Below, in pieces: positions 8,232-16,663 of a DNA stretch of 64,000 nt. Numbering within the stretch: the stretch's first letter is position 1; every line of letters begins with the position of its first letter. A program made the translations under genes and the position numbers. The notes under the pieces are model-generated. The model was not told the origin of the DNA. It searched no databases and worked only from the letters and a program-made list of their open reading frames with translations. Source of the stretch: an uncultured Alphaproteobacteria bacterium (GTDB lineage Bacteria > Pseudomonadota > Alphaproteobacteria > HIMB59); NCBI GenBank assembly GCA_902546975.1, contig CACCLU010000001.1:186001-250000 (forward strand), written 5' to 3'.

Positions 8232-8390
8232 ACTGATTAATCCCTTTTGTTCGCTAATGTAAGCCCTTGCTTCCCGCATATATTGAAAAGCTCGGGAATA
8301 TCTTTGTCCCTTCATGTTCACCTATGCTTGAAATAAGACATAGCGATTGCCCTTTACATCTTTCATCTTTCGTCTAGTTATTGTTCCCAT
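8232..8390 (-). pseudogene. Remnant of a tyrosine recombinase (integrase) N-terminus
   Basis: The ATG at 8390 has a good Shine-Dalgarno (AAGAAGGGA, complement of 8395-8403). The product begins MGTITRRKMKDVKGNRYVLF, the pattern of the N-terminal arm-binding domain of phage-type integrases (a 'GTI.kRk..dG...Y.aqV..kG' start). A TAG at 8324-8322 interrupts it where such proteins often have Gln; the same frame then continues with VNMKGQRYSRAFQYMREARA and SEQKGLIS, which again fits the family. Nothing of the catalytic domain remains. It lies 95 nt from tRNA-Arg and points away from it, the usual pairing of integrase and tRNA target. Confidence 0.6.
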
Positions 8391-8485
8391 AATATCCCTT
8401 CTTCATTCGTTGCCCGTAATGGCTCCGTAATGAGTTTCGTAGGATTAAGTACAATGATTGATTTATGGTGATATACTTTGATTAA

Positions 8486-8560
8486 GGTTCTGTGGTGAAA
8501 CGGATATCACACTTGACTACGGATCAAGAATTCAGGGTTCGAATCCTTGCAGAACCGCCA
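8486..8560 (+). tRNA. tRNA-Arg(ACG)
   Basis: A full cloverleaf: acceptor GGTTCTG (8486-8492) with CAGAACC (8550-8556); D stem GTGA/TCAC (8495-8498, 8507-8510); anticodon stem CTTGA/TCAAG (8512-8516, 8524-8528) with loop CTACGGA, so the anticodon is ACG (8519-8521), presumably read as inosine; T stem CAGGG/CCTTG (8533-8537, 8545-8549, one G-U) with loop TTCGAAT. Discriminator G 8557 and an encoded CCA (8558-8560). Its 5' half is duplicated at 7034-7074. The convergent panC ends 2 nt after it. Confidence 0.95.
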
Positions 8561-8562
8561 AT

Positions 8563-9393
8563 TTAAACTTTTAAATTATCAATTAATCTAACTTTACCTT
8601 TGTAAATTGCATAAAAAAGTCTGGCTTGAGATAAAGTACCCACAAAACTTAAGTCAGTATCATTTCTGAATTCAAAATAATCAAGTTTATCAATATCTTG
8701 TGATTTCATAAAATCATTTGCTTTTTCGTTAGCTGTTTCAATGTCTAAAGATCCTTCAAGAGAGCCTATAAAATTTTTAACTTTTTTATGAAAATCTACA
8801 AAATCTTGAGTTTGCTTTTTACTTAGTTTTTCATTTCTTGATGAATAAGCTATTCCCTCTTCGTGTCTTTGTGTTGGGACAGAAACTAAGTCTAAAGATT
8901 TGTATTTTTCTTCAATAAATTTCTCTATGATCTTTAGTTGCTGATAATCTTTTTCGCCAAAATAAACTTTATTACTTTTTATAATTGAAAAAAATTTATC
9001 AAGAACAGTGATAACACCATCAAAGTGTCCTCTTCTAAATTTATCACAAAGAATATCTTTAAAATTTTTATTATTCAGTAGTGTTTGATCATTTTTAAAT
9101 ATTTCTTCAGATGAGGGTTCAAATAGTATGTCTACTTCGTTGTCTATGCAGAAATCATAGTCAAAACCTTTATTTCTTGGATAGGTTTCAAAATCCTCTT
9201 TACTACTAAATTGTTTTTCATTAACAAAAATACTGACAATAGTTTTGTGATTACCTTTTTTTGATTGCTTGATTAATTCACCATGTCCTTTGTGAAGAGC
9301 TCCCATTGTTGGCACATAACCAATTGAATATTTTCGATTTTGATAAGCGCTCAAATAGGACTGCAAATTAGAAATATCTTTAATTATCAGCAT
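8563..9393 (-). CDS. panC: Pantoate--beta-alanine ligase
   Basis: A 276-aa cytosolic enzyme joining pantoate and beta-alanine with ATP, the last step of pantothenate synthesis. The nucleotidyltransferase start GYVPTMGALHKGHGELI (near residue 24) holds the HxGH signature. GRRGH-type residues appear as FRRGHFDGVITVL, and KVYFGEKDYQQL and the KMSKS-like segment SSRNEKLSKK follow in the expected order. Length is normal. No panB is adjacent. The gene converges on tRNA-Arg, with only 2 nt between them. Confidence 0.95.
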   Translation of the reverse strand: MLIIKDISNLQSYLSAYQNRKYSIGYVPTMGALHKGHGELIKQSKKGNHKTIVSIFVNEKQFSSKEDFETYPRNKGFDYDFCIDNEVDILFEPSSEEIFKNDQTLLNNKNFKDILCDKFRRGHFDGVITVLDKFFSIIKSNKVYFGEKDYQQLKIIEKFIEEKYKSLDLVSVPTQRHEEGIAYSSRNEKLSKKQTQDFVDFHKKVKNFIGSLEGSLDIETANEKANDFMKSQDIDKLDYFEFRNDTDLSFVGTLSQARLFYAIYKGKVRLIDNLKV

Positions 9394-9409
9394 AATTTGT
9401 TTTTATTTA

Positions 9410-9457
9410 TTGACTTAATATCAATAATTGTTAAATGTAGGAACCTATTTTTTAGGT
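9410..9457 (+). promoter_or_regulatory. Probable rpmH promoter and leader hairpin
   Basis: TTGACT (9410-9415) resembles a -35 box, with an AT-rich TTAAAT/TAAATG 15-16 nt downstream. Just before the rpmH start, ACCTA (9443-9447) can pair with TAGGT (9453-9457), which holds the AGG of the presumed ribosome-binding site, so the hairpin could sequester it. Short stem; treat as tentative. Confidence 0.35.
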
Positions 9458-9466
9458 GTAATAATA

Positions 9467-9601
9467 ATGAAAAGAACATATCAACCCAGCCAATTAGTTA
9501 GAAAAAGAAGACACGGTTTTCGCTCTAGAATGGCAACTGTTGGCGGTCGTAAAGTTATTAATGCAAGAAGAGCTAAAGGTCGATCAAGACTATCAGCCTA
9601 A
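9467..9601 (+). CDS. rpmH: Ribosomal protein bL34
   Basis: A 44-aa protein starting [20 protein letters not shown], the canonical bL34 sequence, with the conserved NARRAKGR segment near the end. It is a very basic component of the 50S subunit. It begins the rpmH-rnpA-yidD-yidC-engB series. It is separated from rnpA by 3 nt. Confidence 0.97.
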   Translation: MKRTYQPSQLVRKRRHGFRSRMATVGGRKVINARRAKGRSRLSA

Positions 9602-9604
9602 TTA

Positions 9605-9934
9605 TTGAGACTCCCAACTCTAAAAAAATCATCCGAATTTTCTCAAATTAGAAATAAAGGTCACTACTTTAAAAGTTCTTCTTTTAATGGTTATATTCTC
9701 CATGATGCTAATTTAGAGTCTTTTCTAGTTGGTATCATTGCTAGTAAAAAGCTTGGAAATGCCGTTGAAAGGAATAGAGCTAAAAGAAGAACCAGAGAAG
9801 CAATTCGTACGAGCAGTCTTATAAATACATTAAATCAAGTTAAATTTGTGTTAATACTAAAAAAAACAGTTTTGAAAGTACCTTTTATTGATTTAAAACA
9901 AGATATTGAAAAATTCATATCAAATGAAAAATAA
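9605..9934 (+). CDS. rnpA: Ribonuclease P protein component
   Basis: A 109-aa basic protein that binds the catalytic RNase P RNA to process tRNA 5' ends. The signature is KKLGNAVERNRAKRRTREAIR (residues 50-70), the RNR region that contacts RNA. The start is a TTG 3 nt after rpmH, an arrangement that couples the two. It overlaps yidD by 11 nt. The RNA subunit is not in this window. Confidence 0.94.
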   Translation: MRLPTLKKSSEFSQIRNKGHYFKSSSFNGYILHDANLESFLVGIIASKKLGNAVERNRAKRRTREAIRTSSLINTLNQVKFVLILKKTVLKVPFIDLKQDIEKFISNEK

Positions 9935-10160
9935 TATTAAAAAACTCTGGAAAATAATTTTTATTACTCCTATAAAAATCTATCAGTTATTCATATCACC
10001 TATGTTGCCCAACACTTGTAGACATCTTCCAACATGCTCGCAATATACAATTGAAGCCATTCAAGAATTTGGTGTTTTAAAAGGGATAACAAAAGGGACT
10101 CTTCGAATTCTAAAATGTAATCCCTTGGGTTCATCGGGTTACGATCCTGTAAGAAAATAA
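9924..10160 (+). CDS. yidD: Membrane protein insertion efficiency factor YidD
   Basis: A 78-aa protein using the ATG at 9924; an upstream TTG at 9906 would add six residues. The family motif is complete: YQLFISPMLPNTCRHLPTCS, then EAIQEFG, GTLRILKCNPLGSSGYDPV. YidD is an amphipathic inner-face membrane protein that aids YidC-dependent insertion, and it sits directly between rnpA and yidC, as usual. Confidence 0.94.
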   Translation: MKNNIKKLWKIIFITPIKIYQLFISPMLPNTCRHLPTCSQYTIEAIQEFGVLKGITKGTLRILKCNPLGSSGYDPVRK

Positions 10161-10161
10161 T

Positions 10162-11850
10162 ATGGAAAATCAAAAAAACTTATTTTTAGCAATTATTATT
10201 TCCATGGCAATCATTTTTGGTTTTCAATTACTAGTGCCTCAACCTGAGAGAACACCAATTACTGAAGAACAAACAAATAGTGAAAGCCTAGTTGATCTCA
10301 GTATTCAAAAATCTTCAACTACTGTTTTAGCTGAGAGGAATGAAGTAATAAATGAAACAGGAAGAGTAAACTTTGATAATTCAAAGATTAAAGGTTCTAT
10401 TAATTTAAATGGTGGGCTAATTGATGATTTAATCTTGGAAGAATTTAGAGAAACTCTAGATCCAACTTCTGACTTAATTGAATTTTTAAACCCCTTAGGA
10501 TCTGATAATGCTTATTATTTAGATACTGGATGGGTAAGTTCCGATAGTACAATAGAGTTGCCTGATAGTTCTAGTATTTGGAGTGCTGATAAAAACTCTA
10601 TAGGTATTAATGATCCTGTAAAGCTCACTTGGACAAGTGATCAGAATATTACTTTTGAGAAAATAATTTCTCTTGATGAAGACTATTTGTTTAGTGTCGA
10701 TCAAAGAGTAATTAATAATTCTGGGCTTTCTTTTGATCTCTATCCATATGGTTTATCGAAAAGACAGGGTATTCCTGAAATGCAAAATTTTTTTATTTTA
10801 CATGAAGGACCTCTGTCAATAACTGACAGTGTTTTGAAAGAATATGACTACGATGATTTAAAAGACGATAAAAAGATTAAACATCCCTCTATAGGTGGGT
10901 GGATCGGAATGACAGATAAATATTGGCAAACAGCAATCATTCCTAATCAAAACGAACCCGTTCAACAGACATATAGTTATAGCTTTGTTGACAACGTAGA
11001 TAACTTTCAAACAGATATTGTTGGGCAAAAAATTGCTGTTTCAAACAATGCAAGCATTTCACATAATTTTATGATTTTCGCTGGACCTAAAATTGTAAAA
11101 GTTATCGATAAATATATGGAAGAATATGGCGTTCAAGAGTTTGATCGTTCAGTGGACTTTGGTTGGTTTTATTTTTTAACTAAGCCAATCTTTCATACAT
11201 TAGAATTTATATTTGGATATGTTGGAAATTTTGGTTGGTCAATTATCATATTTACAATTCTAATGAGAATTTGTTTTTTTCCTCTTGCACAACAATCCTT
11301 TAAATCAATGGCCAAAATGAAAAAACTTGCTCCTGAAATGCAAAGACTAAAAGAGCAATATGGAGATGATAGAGCTGGAATGCAAAAAGAAATGATGGCT
11401 TTGTATAAGAAAGAGAAGGCAAACCCTATTGCTGGGTGTTTACCAATTCTTTTACAAATACCAGTATTTTTTGCACTATATAAAGTTTTATTTGTAACTA
11501 TAGAGATGAGGCATGCTCCTTTTATAGGATGGATACACGATTTATCTGCCCCAGATCCTGCAGGAATATTGGTGCTCTTTGGATTTGTAGATTGGAATGT
11601 TCCGGGTATATTACAAATTCTAAATGTTGGTATTTGGCCAATTTTAATGGGTATCTCTATGTATATTCAATTTAAACTAAACCCTGCTCCAGTAGACAAG
11701 ATGCAAGCAAAAATTTTTGGTTTATTACCAATCGTATTTACTTTTATTTTAGGTGGCTTTGCGGCAGGTCTAGTTATTTATTGGACAACAAATAATGTTT
11801 TATCAATGGCCCAACAATACATCATACAAAGAAAAATTATGAAGAGTTAA
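10162..11850 (+). CDS. yidC: Membrane protein insertase YidC
   Basis: A 562-aa Oxa1/YidC-family insertase of Gram-negative type: an N-terminal anchor (residues 5-22), a large periplasmic beta domain (about 60-330), then five conserved helices from about residue 345. The cytoplasmic loop with KSMAKMKKLAPEMQRLKEQY and the segment NPIAGCLPILLQIPVFFALY are typical, and the C-terminal helix reads LVIYWTTNNVLSMAQQ. It inserts membrane proteins with or without SecYEG. It starts 1 nt after yidD and abuts engB. Confidence 0.96.
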   Translation: MENQKNLFLAIIISMAIIFGFQLLVPQPERTPITEEQTNSESLVDLSIQKSSTTVLAERNEVINETGRVNFDNSKIKGSINLNGGLIDDLILEEFRETLDPTSDLIEFLNPLGSDNAYYLDTGWVSSDSTIELPDSSSIWSADKNSIGINDPVKLTWTSDQNITFEKIISLDEDYLFSVDQRVINNSGLSFDLYPYGLSKRQGIPEMQNFFILHEGPLSITDSVLKEYDYDDLKDDKKIKHPSIGGWIGMTDKYWQTAIIPNQNEPVQQTYSYSFVDNVDNFQTDIVGQKIAVSNNASISHNFMIFAGPKIVKVIDKYMEEYGVQEFDRSVDFGWFYFLTKPIFHTLEFIFGYVGNFGWSIIIFTILMRICFFPLAQQSFKSMAKMKKLAPEMQRLKEQYGDDRAGMQKEMMALYKKEKANPIAGCLPILLQIPVFFALYKVLFVTIEMRHAPFIGWIHDLSAPDPAGILVLFGFVDWNVPGILQILNVGIWPILMGISMYIQFKLNPAPVDKMQAKIFGLLPIVFTFILGGFAAGLVIYWTTNNVLSMAQQYIIQRKIMKS

Positions 11851-12425
11851 TGAGCCTTGTCTCAAATTACTTTAAAAAACAAACTACGTTTTTACTAAGC
11901 GCAACACAACCTCGTCAATATCCTAACGTAAGCTTTCCTGAAATAGCTTTTATTGGCAGATCTAATGTTGGAAAATCAAGTCTAATTAATGCAATTTTTA
12001 TGAAAAAACTGGCGCATATCTCTAATACACCAGGTAAAACAAGACAAATTAATTTTTTTAATCATGGGGACTCAATGATGGTTGTTGATCTTCCTGGGTA
12101 TGGATTTGCAAAAATATCTCAAAAGGAGGCATTTCAAATATCAGATCTTGTCTCTCAATATTTAACATCTCGTGAAAATTTAAAGAAAATATTTGTATTA
12201 ATTGATAATTCATTGGGGCCAAAAAAAATAGACATAGAGATGATTGACTCGATGAAACAAATAAAACAAAAAATTATTATTTGCTACACGAAAAGTGACA
12301 AAAAAATAAAAGAAAAGTCTGCTTTTTTAGACAATTTAAATACTGAATTTGAAAACTACATTGTAAGCTCAAAAACAAACGAAAACATATTTGAAATTCA
12401 AAAAAAAATTTTTGAATTTTTATAA
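11850..12425 (+). CDS. engB: Ribosome-biogenesis GTPase EngB (YihA/YsxC)
   Basis: A 191-aa TrmE-Era-EngA-EngB class GTPase. G1 is GRSNVGKSS (near residue 33), G2 contains NTPGKTRQINF, G3 is DLPGYGFA (near 75), and the G4 region reads CYTKSDK (near 147), with G5 VSSKT. It acts in assembly of the large ribosomal subunit. The start overlaps the last base of the yidC stop codon. Confidence 0.94.
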   Translation: MSLVSNYFKKQTTFLLSATQPRQYPNVSFPEIAFIGRSNVGKSSLINAIFMKKLAHISNTPGKTRQINFFNHGDSMMVVDLPGYGFAKISQKEAFQISDLVSQYLTSRENLKKIFVLIDNSLGPKKIDIEMIDSMKQIKQKIIICYTKSDKKIKEKSAFLDNLNTEFENYIVSSKTNENIFEIQKKIFEFL

Positions 12426-12468
12426 ATCTTCTTGGCTTTTATATAATAAACATTAGTTTAAAACGCTT

Positions 12469-13152
12469 ATGAACGATATAACAAATTGGGTTTTTGACTT
12501 AGACAATACACTTTATAAAGCGGAGTGTGGTTTATTTGATAAAGTACACATACTTATGGGTAAGTTTATTGAGGAAAAATTAAATTTAGCCTCTGGGGAT
12601 GCACAAGCGCTGAGGTCCAAATATTATCACCAATATGGAACAACACTCAGGGGTCTTATGATTGAACATCAAGTAAATCCTGATGAATATTTGGACTACG
12701 TACATCAAATTAATTATGAGGTAGTTCAACCAAACATTCATCTTGCGGAAATATTAAAAAGCTTAAATGGAAAAAAATATATTTTTACAAACGCTAATTT
12801 TGAACATGTAGAAAAAGTTATAGAAAAACTTCAAATGACTAATATTTTTGATGGATGTTTTGATATTTCTGAAAGTGACTATATGCCAAAACCTCACAAA
12901 GAAGTTTACGACTCATTCCAAAATAAATTCAATTTAGACAATAGTTCAACAGCTATGTTTGAGGATCTTCATATTAATTTGAAAGAGCCACATAAAATGG
13001 GTTGGCAGACAGTTTGGGTAACGAATAACCTTGAATACAACCTAAATAAAGATGTGAATCAACAAGAAGATATCCAAAAAATTATTGATGAAAAAGGTTA
13101 CATATCACATGTTACTGATGATTTGGAAAATTTCTTAAAAAACGTGATATAA
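12469..13152 (+). CDS. HAD-family pyrimidine 5'-nucleotidase-like protein
   Basis: A 227-aa haloacid-dehalogenase hydrolase. Motif I is FDLDNTLY (residues 8-15), motif II FTNAN (near 104), the Lys KPHKEVY near 144 and the acidic motif [11 protein letters not shown] near 163. This matches the pyrimidine 5'-nucleotidase family (SDT1-like) that commonly precedes dapD in alphaproteobacteria. It probably dephosphorylates UMP/CMP or removes damaged nucleotides. It is 7 nt upstream of dapD, so likely the same transcript. Confidence 0.85.
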   Translation: MNDITNWVFDLDNTLYKAECGLFDKVHILMGKFIEEKLNLASGDAQALRSKYYHQYGTTLRGLMIEHQVNPDEYLDYVHQINYEVVQPNIHLAEILKSLNGKKYIFTNANFEHVEKVIEKLQMTNIFDGCFDISESDYMPKPHKEVYDSFQNKFNLDNSSTAMFEDLHINLKEPHKMGWQTVWVTNNLEYNLNKDVNQQEDIQKIIDEKGYISHVTDDLENFLKNVI

Positions 13153-13159
13153 AAGTATT

Positions 13160-13990
13160 ATGGGCCATCAAGATATAATTGAAAAATTATGGGATCAAAG
13201 AGATCAGATAAATTTTATTGAGGATAATGAAGCAAAAAAAAGTGTAGAGAGTGTCCTTAACTTATTGGATGAGGGAAAGCTTCGAGTATGTGAAAAAAAA
13301 GAAAATGATTGGCATGTAAATCAATGGCTTAAAAAAGCAATTCTTTTAAGTTTTAGAATTCAAGATATGGAAATAATAACTGGCGGTCCGAGTGTAAAAG
13401 ACGGGTCTACTTCGTGGTGGGATAAAGTTCCCTCAAAATTCCAAGATTGGAAATCAGAAAATTTTCAATCAGCTGGTTTTAGAGCTGTTCCTAACTGTGT
13501 TGTAAGAAGATCAGCATTTATTGCAAAAAGTGCAGTGCTTATGCCTTGCTTTGTTAATTTGGGTGCATATGTAGATGAAGGAACTATGGTTGATACTTGG
13601 GCCACAGTGGGTTCTTGTGCTCAAGTTGGGAAAAACTGTCATATCTCAGGGGGCGCAGGCATAGGAGGAGTATTAGAGCCATTACAGGCAAACCCAGTCA
13701 TAATAGAGGACAACTGTTTTATTGGTGCAAGATCAGAAGTTGCGGAAGGTGTAATAGTTGGAGAAGGATCAGTATTATCGATGGGAGTATTTATAGGTGC
13801 TTCAACAAAAATTTATAATCGTGAAACTAAAGAAATTTATATGGGAAAAGTTCCTCCATATTCTGTTGTTGTTCCGGGTAGTCTTCCAAGCTCTAAAGGA
13901 GATGCATCATTGTACTGTGTTGTGATTGTAAAAACGGTTGATGAAAAAACTCGTTCAAAAACCTCCGTTAATGAATTATTAAGAGATTAA
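13160..13990 (+). CDS. dapD: Tetrahydrodipicolinate N-succinyltransferase
   Basis: A 276-aa left-handed beta-helix acyltransferase that puts succinyl from succinyl-CoA on tetrahydrodipicolinate in the lysine/meso-diaminopimelate route. An N-terminal helical domain is followed by hexapeptide repeats from about residue 115 ([50 protein letters not shown]). The GGVLEP loop is diagnostic of DapD. It is followed after 1 nt by dapE, the next but one step. Confidence 0.96.
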   Translation: MGHQDIIEKLWDQRDQINFIEDNEAKKSVESVLNLLDEGKLRVCEKKENDWHVNQWLKKAILLSFRIQDMEIITGGPSVKDGSTSWWDKVPSKFQDWKSENFQSAGFRAVPNCVVRRSAFIAKSAVLMPCFVNLGAYVDEGTMVDTWATVGSCAQVGKNCHISGGAGIGGVLEPLQANPVIIEDNCFIGARSEVAEGVIVGEGSVLSMGVFIGASTKIYNRETKEIYMGKVPPYSVVVPGSLPSSKGDASLYCVVIVKTVDEKTRSKTSVNELLRD

Positions 13991-13991
13991 A

Positions 13992-15155
13992 ATGTTAGAC
14001 ACAATAGAGCTATCAAAAAAATTAATATCTTTTGACTCTGTTACACCAGCAAAACAAGATATTTTTGATTTCTTAATTGAAACATTTGAAGAAAATGGTT
14101 TTAGAACAAAACAACTAAACTTCGATGGAGATGGGAGTTACGAAGTAATTAATGTCATGGCTACGTATGGTCCAATTAATACAAATGGAAAACATTTTAA
14201 TTTTTTATGTCATGTTGATGTAGTGCCTCCTGGTAACTTAGAGGATTGGGACACTCCACCTTTTGAACCAACCATTAAAGATGGGTATCTTTATGGTCGT
14301 GGATCAGAGGATATGAAAGGGTGTACGGCAGCTAGCATGGTAAGTGTCTTTAAATTCATTAAGGAAAATAGAGATTTTAATGGCACAATAAGTTTTATCA
14401 TAACTGGAGATGAAGAAGCAGACTCCGTAAATGGTGTAAAGAAAGTCGTAAAATGGTTGAAAGAAAATAATATAAGAATAGACGGGTCAATAGCCACTGA
14501 GTCATCCTCTGAGAAAATAATCGGTGATCAGATCAAAGTTGGAAGAAAAGGAGCTGTGGATGTTCAAGTTGAAATTATTGGAAGGCAGGGGCATGCTGCG
14601 TATCCTCAGCTAGCTCAAAACCCTCTACATTGTTTGTCTAAGGTTATCTCATTTTTTGATGATCAAAAACTTGATGATGGTGCTGAATACTTTGAACCAT
14701 CTACTCTGCAATTTACTCAGATCAATTTAAATAACAAGGCAAAGAATGTAATACCTGAAAAATTGATTACTGTTGGTGATATGCGCTTTAATGACAACTG
14801 GGATCAAGAAAAAATACAAAACTATTTTGATGAACACTTGACTAAGATTTGCTCTGAAAATAATTGTACGTATAAATTGAAATTAACTTTTAGAGGTATG
14901 CCTTTCCAATCTTTTGATAATCCATTTACAAAACATTGTATTAAAGCAATTAAAGATGTTACGGGATTAGAAGCTAGTCAAGATACTGGAGGTGGAACAT
15001 CAGATGCTAGATTTATGCAAGAGGTCTGTCCTGTCTTCGAATTTGGAACGATTAACAAAACCCTGCACAAAGTTAATGAGTGTGTTTCTATAGAGGATCT
15101 GAAAACGACTGAACAAATTTACTATAAAACTTTAGAAAACTTTTTTGATAATTGA
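13992..15155 (+). CDS. dapE: Succinyl-diaminopimelate desuccinylase
   Basis: A 387-aa M20 metallopeptidase that releases succinate from N-succinyl-LL-diaminopimelate. The first metal motif is FLCHVDVVPPG (near residue 73), the bridging Asp comes in GRGSEDMKGC (near 101), catalytic Glu in ITGDEEADS (near 137), and the third metal site in TGGGTSDARF (near 335). The dimerisation domain occupies about residues 180-290. Its stop overlaps the TTG start of the peroxiredoxin gene. Confidence 0.95.
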   Translation: MLDTIELSKKLISFDSVTPAKQDIFDFLIETFEENGFRTKQLNFDGDGSYEVINVMATYGPINTNGKHFNFLCHVDVVPPGNLEDWDTPPFEPTIKDGYLYGRGSEDMKGCTAASMVSVFKFIKENRDFNGTISFIITGDEEADSVNGVKKVVKWLKENNIRIDGSIATESSSEKIIGDQIKVGRKGAVDVQVEIIGRQGHAAYPQLAQNPLHCLSKVISFFDDQKLDDGAEYFEPSTLQFTQINLNNKAKNVIPEKLITVGDMRFNDNWDQEKIQNYFDEHLTKICSENNCTYKLKLTFRGMPFQSFDNPFTKHCIKAIKDVTGLEASQDTGGGTSDARFMQEVCPVFEFGTINKTLHKVNECVSIEDLKTTEQIYYKTLENFFDN

Positions 15156-15628
15156 AAGAAGGAGATTTAATTCCTGATATTACTTTAAGATCTGTTTCGG
15201 CAGATGGTACAAAAAATTTTGGATTACACGACAACTTCAAATTTAAAAGGGTAATGGTAATTTGTGTCCCAGGAGCATTCACTTCAACATGTCACATACA
15301 ACATCTTCCTCCATTTATTAAAGGTGCAAAAAAGTTGATGTCTAAAAAGCAAATTGATCAAATTTGTTGCATGACCACTAATGATCCTTACGTGCTTGAT
15401 TTGTGGAGGAAGGAGTTAGGTGAATCAGCAATTTTATTTTTATCAGATGGAAATAATGAATTTTTATTATCTTCTCAATTAATAAGAAATCATGAAAAAA
15501 GCTTTATGGGTCAAAGACTTATTCGGTCAATTATCCTAATAAATAATCTTAAAGTTGAAAAATTAATTTGTGATAATCCAGGCGAGTTAAAAGAAACAAG
15601 CTATGAGGCTATTTTAGATAGCATTTAA
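15152..15628 (+). CDS. Peroxiredoxin, Prx5 type
   Basis: A 158-aa thiol peroxidase of the Prx5/AhpE-like group. The peroxidatic Cys lies in VPGAFTSTCHIQHLP (near residue 43); in most relatives the residue before Cys is Thr as well, and the Thr of the TxxC motif is kept. The start is a TTG overlapping the dapE stop (TTGA). It ends by running 15 nt into the convergent glycosyltransferase gene. It removes H2O2 or organic peroxides with thiol reductants. Confidence 0.88.
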   Translation: MKEGDLIPDITLRSVSADGTKNFGLHDNFKFKRVMVICVPGAFTSTCHIQHLPPFIKGAKKLMSKKQIDQICCMTTNDPYVLDLWRKELGESAILFLSDGNNEFLLSSQLIRNHEKSFMGQRLIRSIILINNLKVEKLICDNPGELKETSYEAILDSI

Positions 15629-16663
15629 ATACTCTTTTATTTTTTTATTTGACTCAAAATTATTAGCAAATACATAACTTTTTTTACTATAACTTTTATA
15701 CTTTTTAAAAATATCGATAATTGCTTTGACAAGTTGCTTGGGGTTATTTTCTTTTACAATTAAACCATTGTTACCTATTGACTCTGGAGTTCCTCCACTA
15801 TTACTGACTATGCAAGGTAGCCCATAAGAAGCTGCTTCAACATTAGATATTCCAAAACCCTCAATACTTTCAGGTGTGGTTATAGTTGGCATTATATGAA
15901 CAGAAGAATTCTTAAAAATTTTTTCACTTGAGACATCGTGGTGTATGAAATCTACCTGCTTTTGTAGTGAAAATTTCAAAACTAAATCCTTTAATCTTGA
16001 TAATTCTGGCCCATCTCCAAGAATTGCATATTTAAGTGAAATCTTATAATCATTTCTGAGTATAAACATTGCTTCAAATACTAAATGGTGCCCCTTTCTA
16101 TATTCAAGTCTAGCAATAGTACATAAATCGTATTTTTTTTTATTGTTTATATTTTGTGGAATTTTTTTAATAAAAGCTGGATATATTACTTTATTATTAA
16201 TTTTTTTCAAAATTTTAAAATTTTTAAATGTTTTATTTCTAGTAAATTGAGAATTATAAATAATCAAATCTGCTTTGTTTAAAGAATTTACAATTCTATT
16301 TTTATCACTTAGTTTTAATATTTCATTTCCATGAGCTAAACAAATTTTACTAATATCTGTAGTATTATTAAATAGCTCTAAAGATTTCCAACTATCAAAA
16401 AAAATAATATCAATTTTATTTTTTTTTAAAAAGTTCTGAGCGAAACTTAATTTAATTCTTTTTCTAAGAAACTTAATTTGATCAAATCTTTGGATATCAA
16501 ACTTACATTTATTGTCAAAATCTGAGGAGGAGAGTTTAGATCCATCAGAGAGAACTGTTACTTTATTTTGCGTATTAAATGCATGTTGAGCTATATTTGT
16601 CATTACAGACTCAATACCGCCTACTTTTGGAGCAAAACATTGTGTGTAAATAAGAATATTAAT
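15614..16663 (-). CDS. Glycosyltransferase family 4, apparent ATT start
   Basis: A GT-B retaining glycosyltransferase. The C-terminal domain has LARLEYRKGHHL-like donor-site elements (TIARLEYRKGHH), GDGPELSRL and the closing motif SIEGFGISNVEAASYGLPCI with its E-x7-E pair. The first in-frame ATG (16603) would remove the first strand. Upstream the frame stays open for 20 more codons reading ILIYTQCFAPKVGGIE, the usual GT4 beginning with its glycine loop. No ATG, GTG or TTG lies there, but an ATT at 16663-16661 sits 7 nt after a perfect Shine-Dalgarno. I therefore place the start at ATT (349 aa). It probably decorates a surface glycan or lipid. Confidence 0.8.
   Translation of the reverse strand: MNILIYTQCFAPKVGGIESVMTNIAQHAFNTQNKVTVLSDGSKLSSSDFDNKCKFDIQRFDQIKFLRKRIKLSFAQNFLKKNKIDIIFFDSWKSLELFNNTTDISKICLAHGNEILKLSDKNRIVNSLNKADLIIYNSQFTRNKTFKNFKILKKINNKVIYPAFIKKIPQNINNKKKYDLCTIARLEYRKGHHLVFEAMFILRNDYKISLKYAILGDGPELSRLKDLVLKFSLQKQVDFIHHDVSSEKIFKNSSVHIMPTITTPESIEGFGISNVEAASYGLPCIVSNSGGTPESIGNNGLIVKENNPKQLVKAIIDIFKKYKSYSKKSYVFANNFESNKKIKEYLNAI

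Noticed and set aside
8061-8321. An 86-aa minus-strand frame across the 134-aa gene end and the hairpins
   Set aside because: Most of it is the antisense of a better-supported gene; only the upstream part is meaningful, as part of the integrase remnant.
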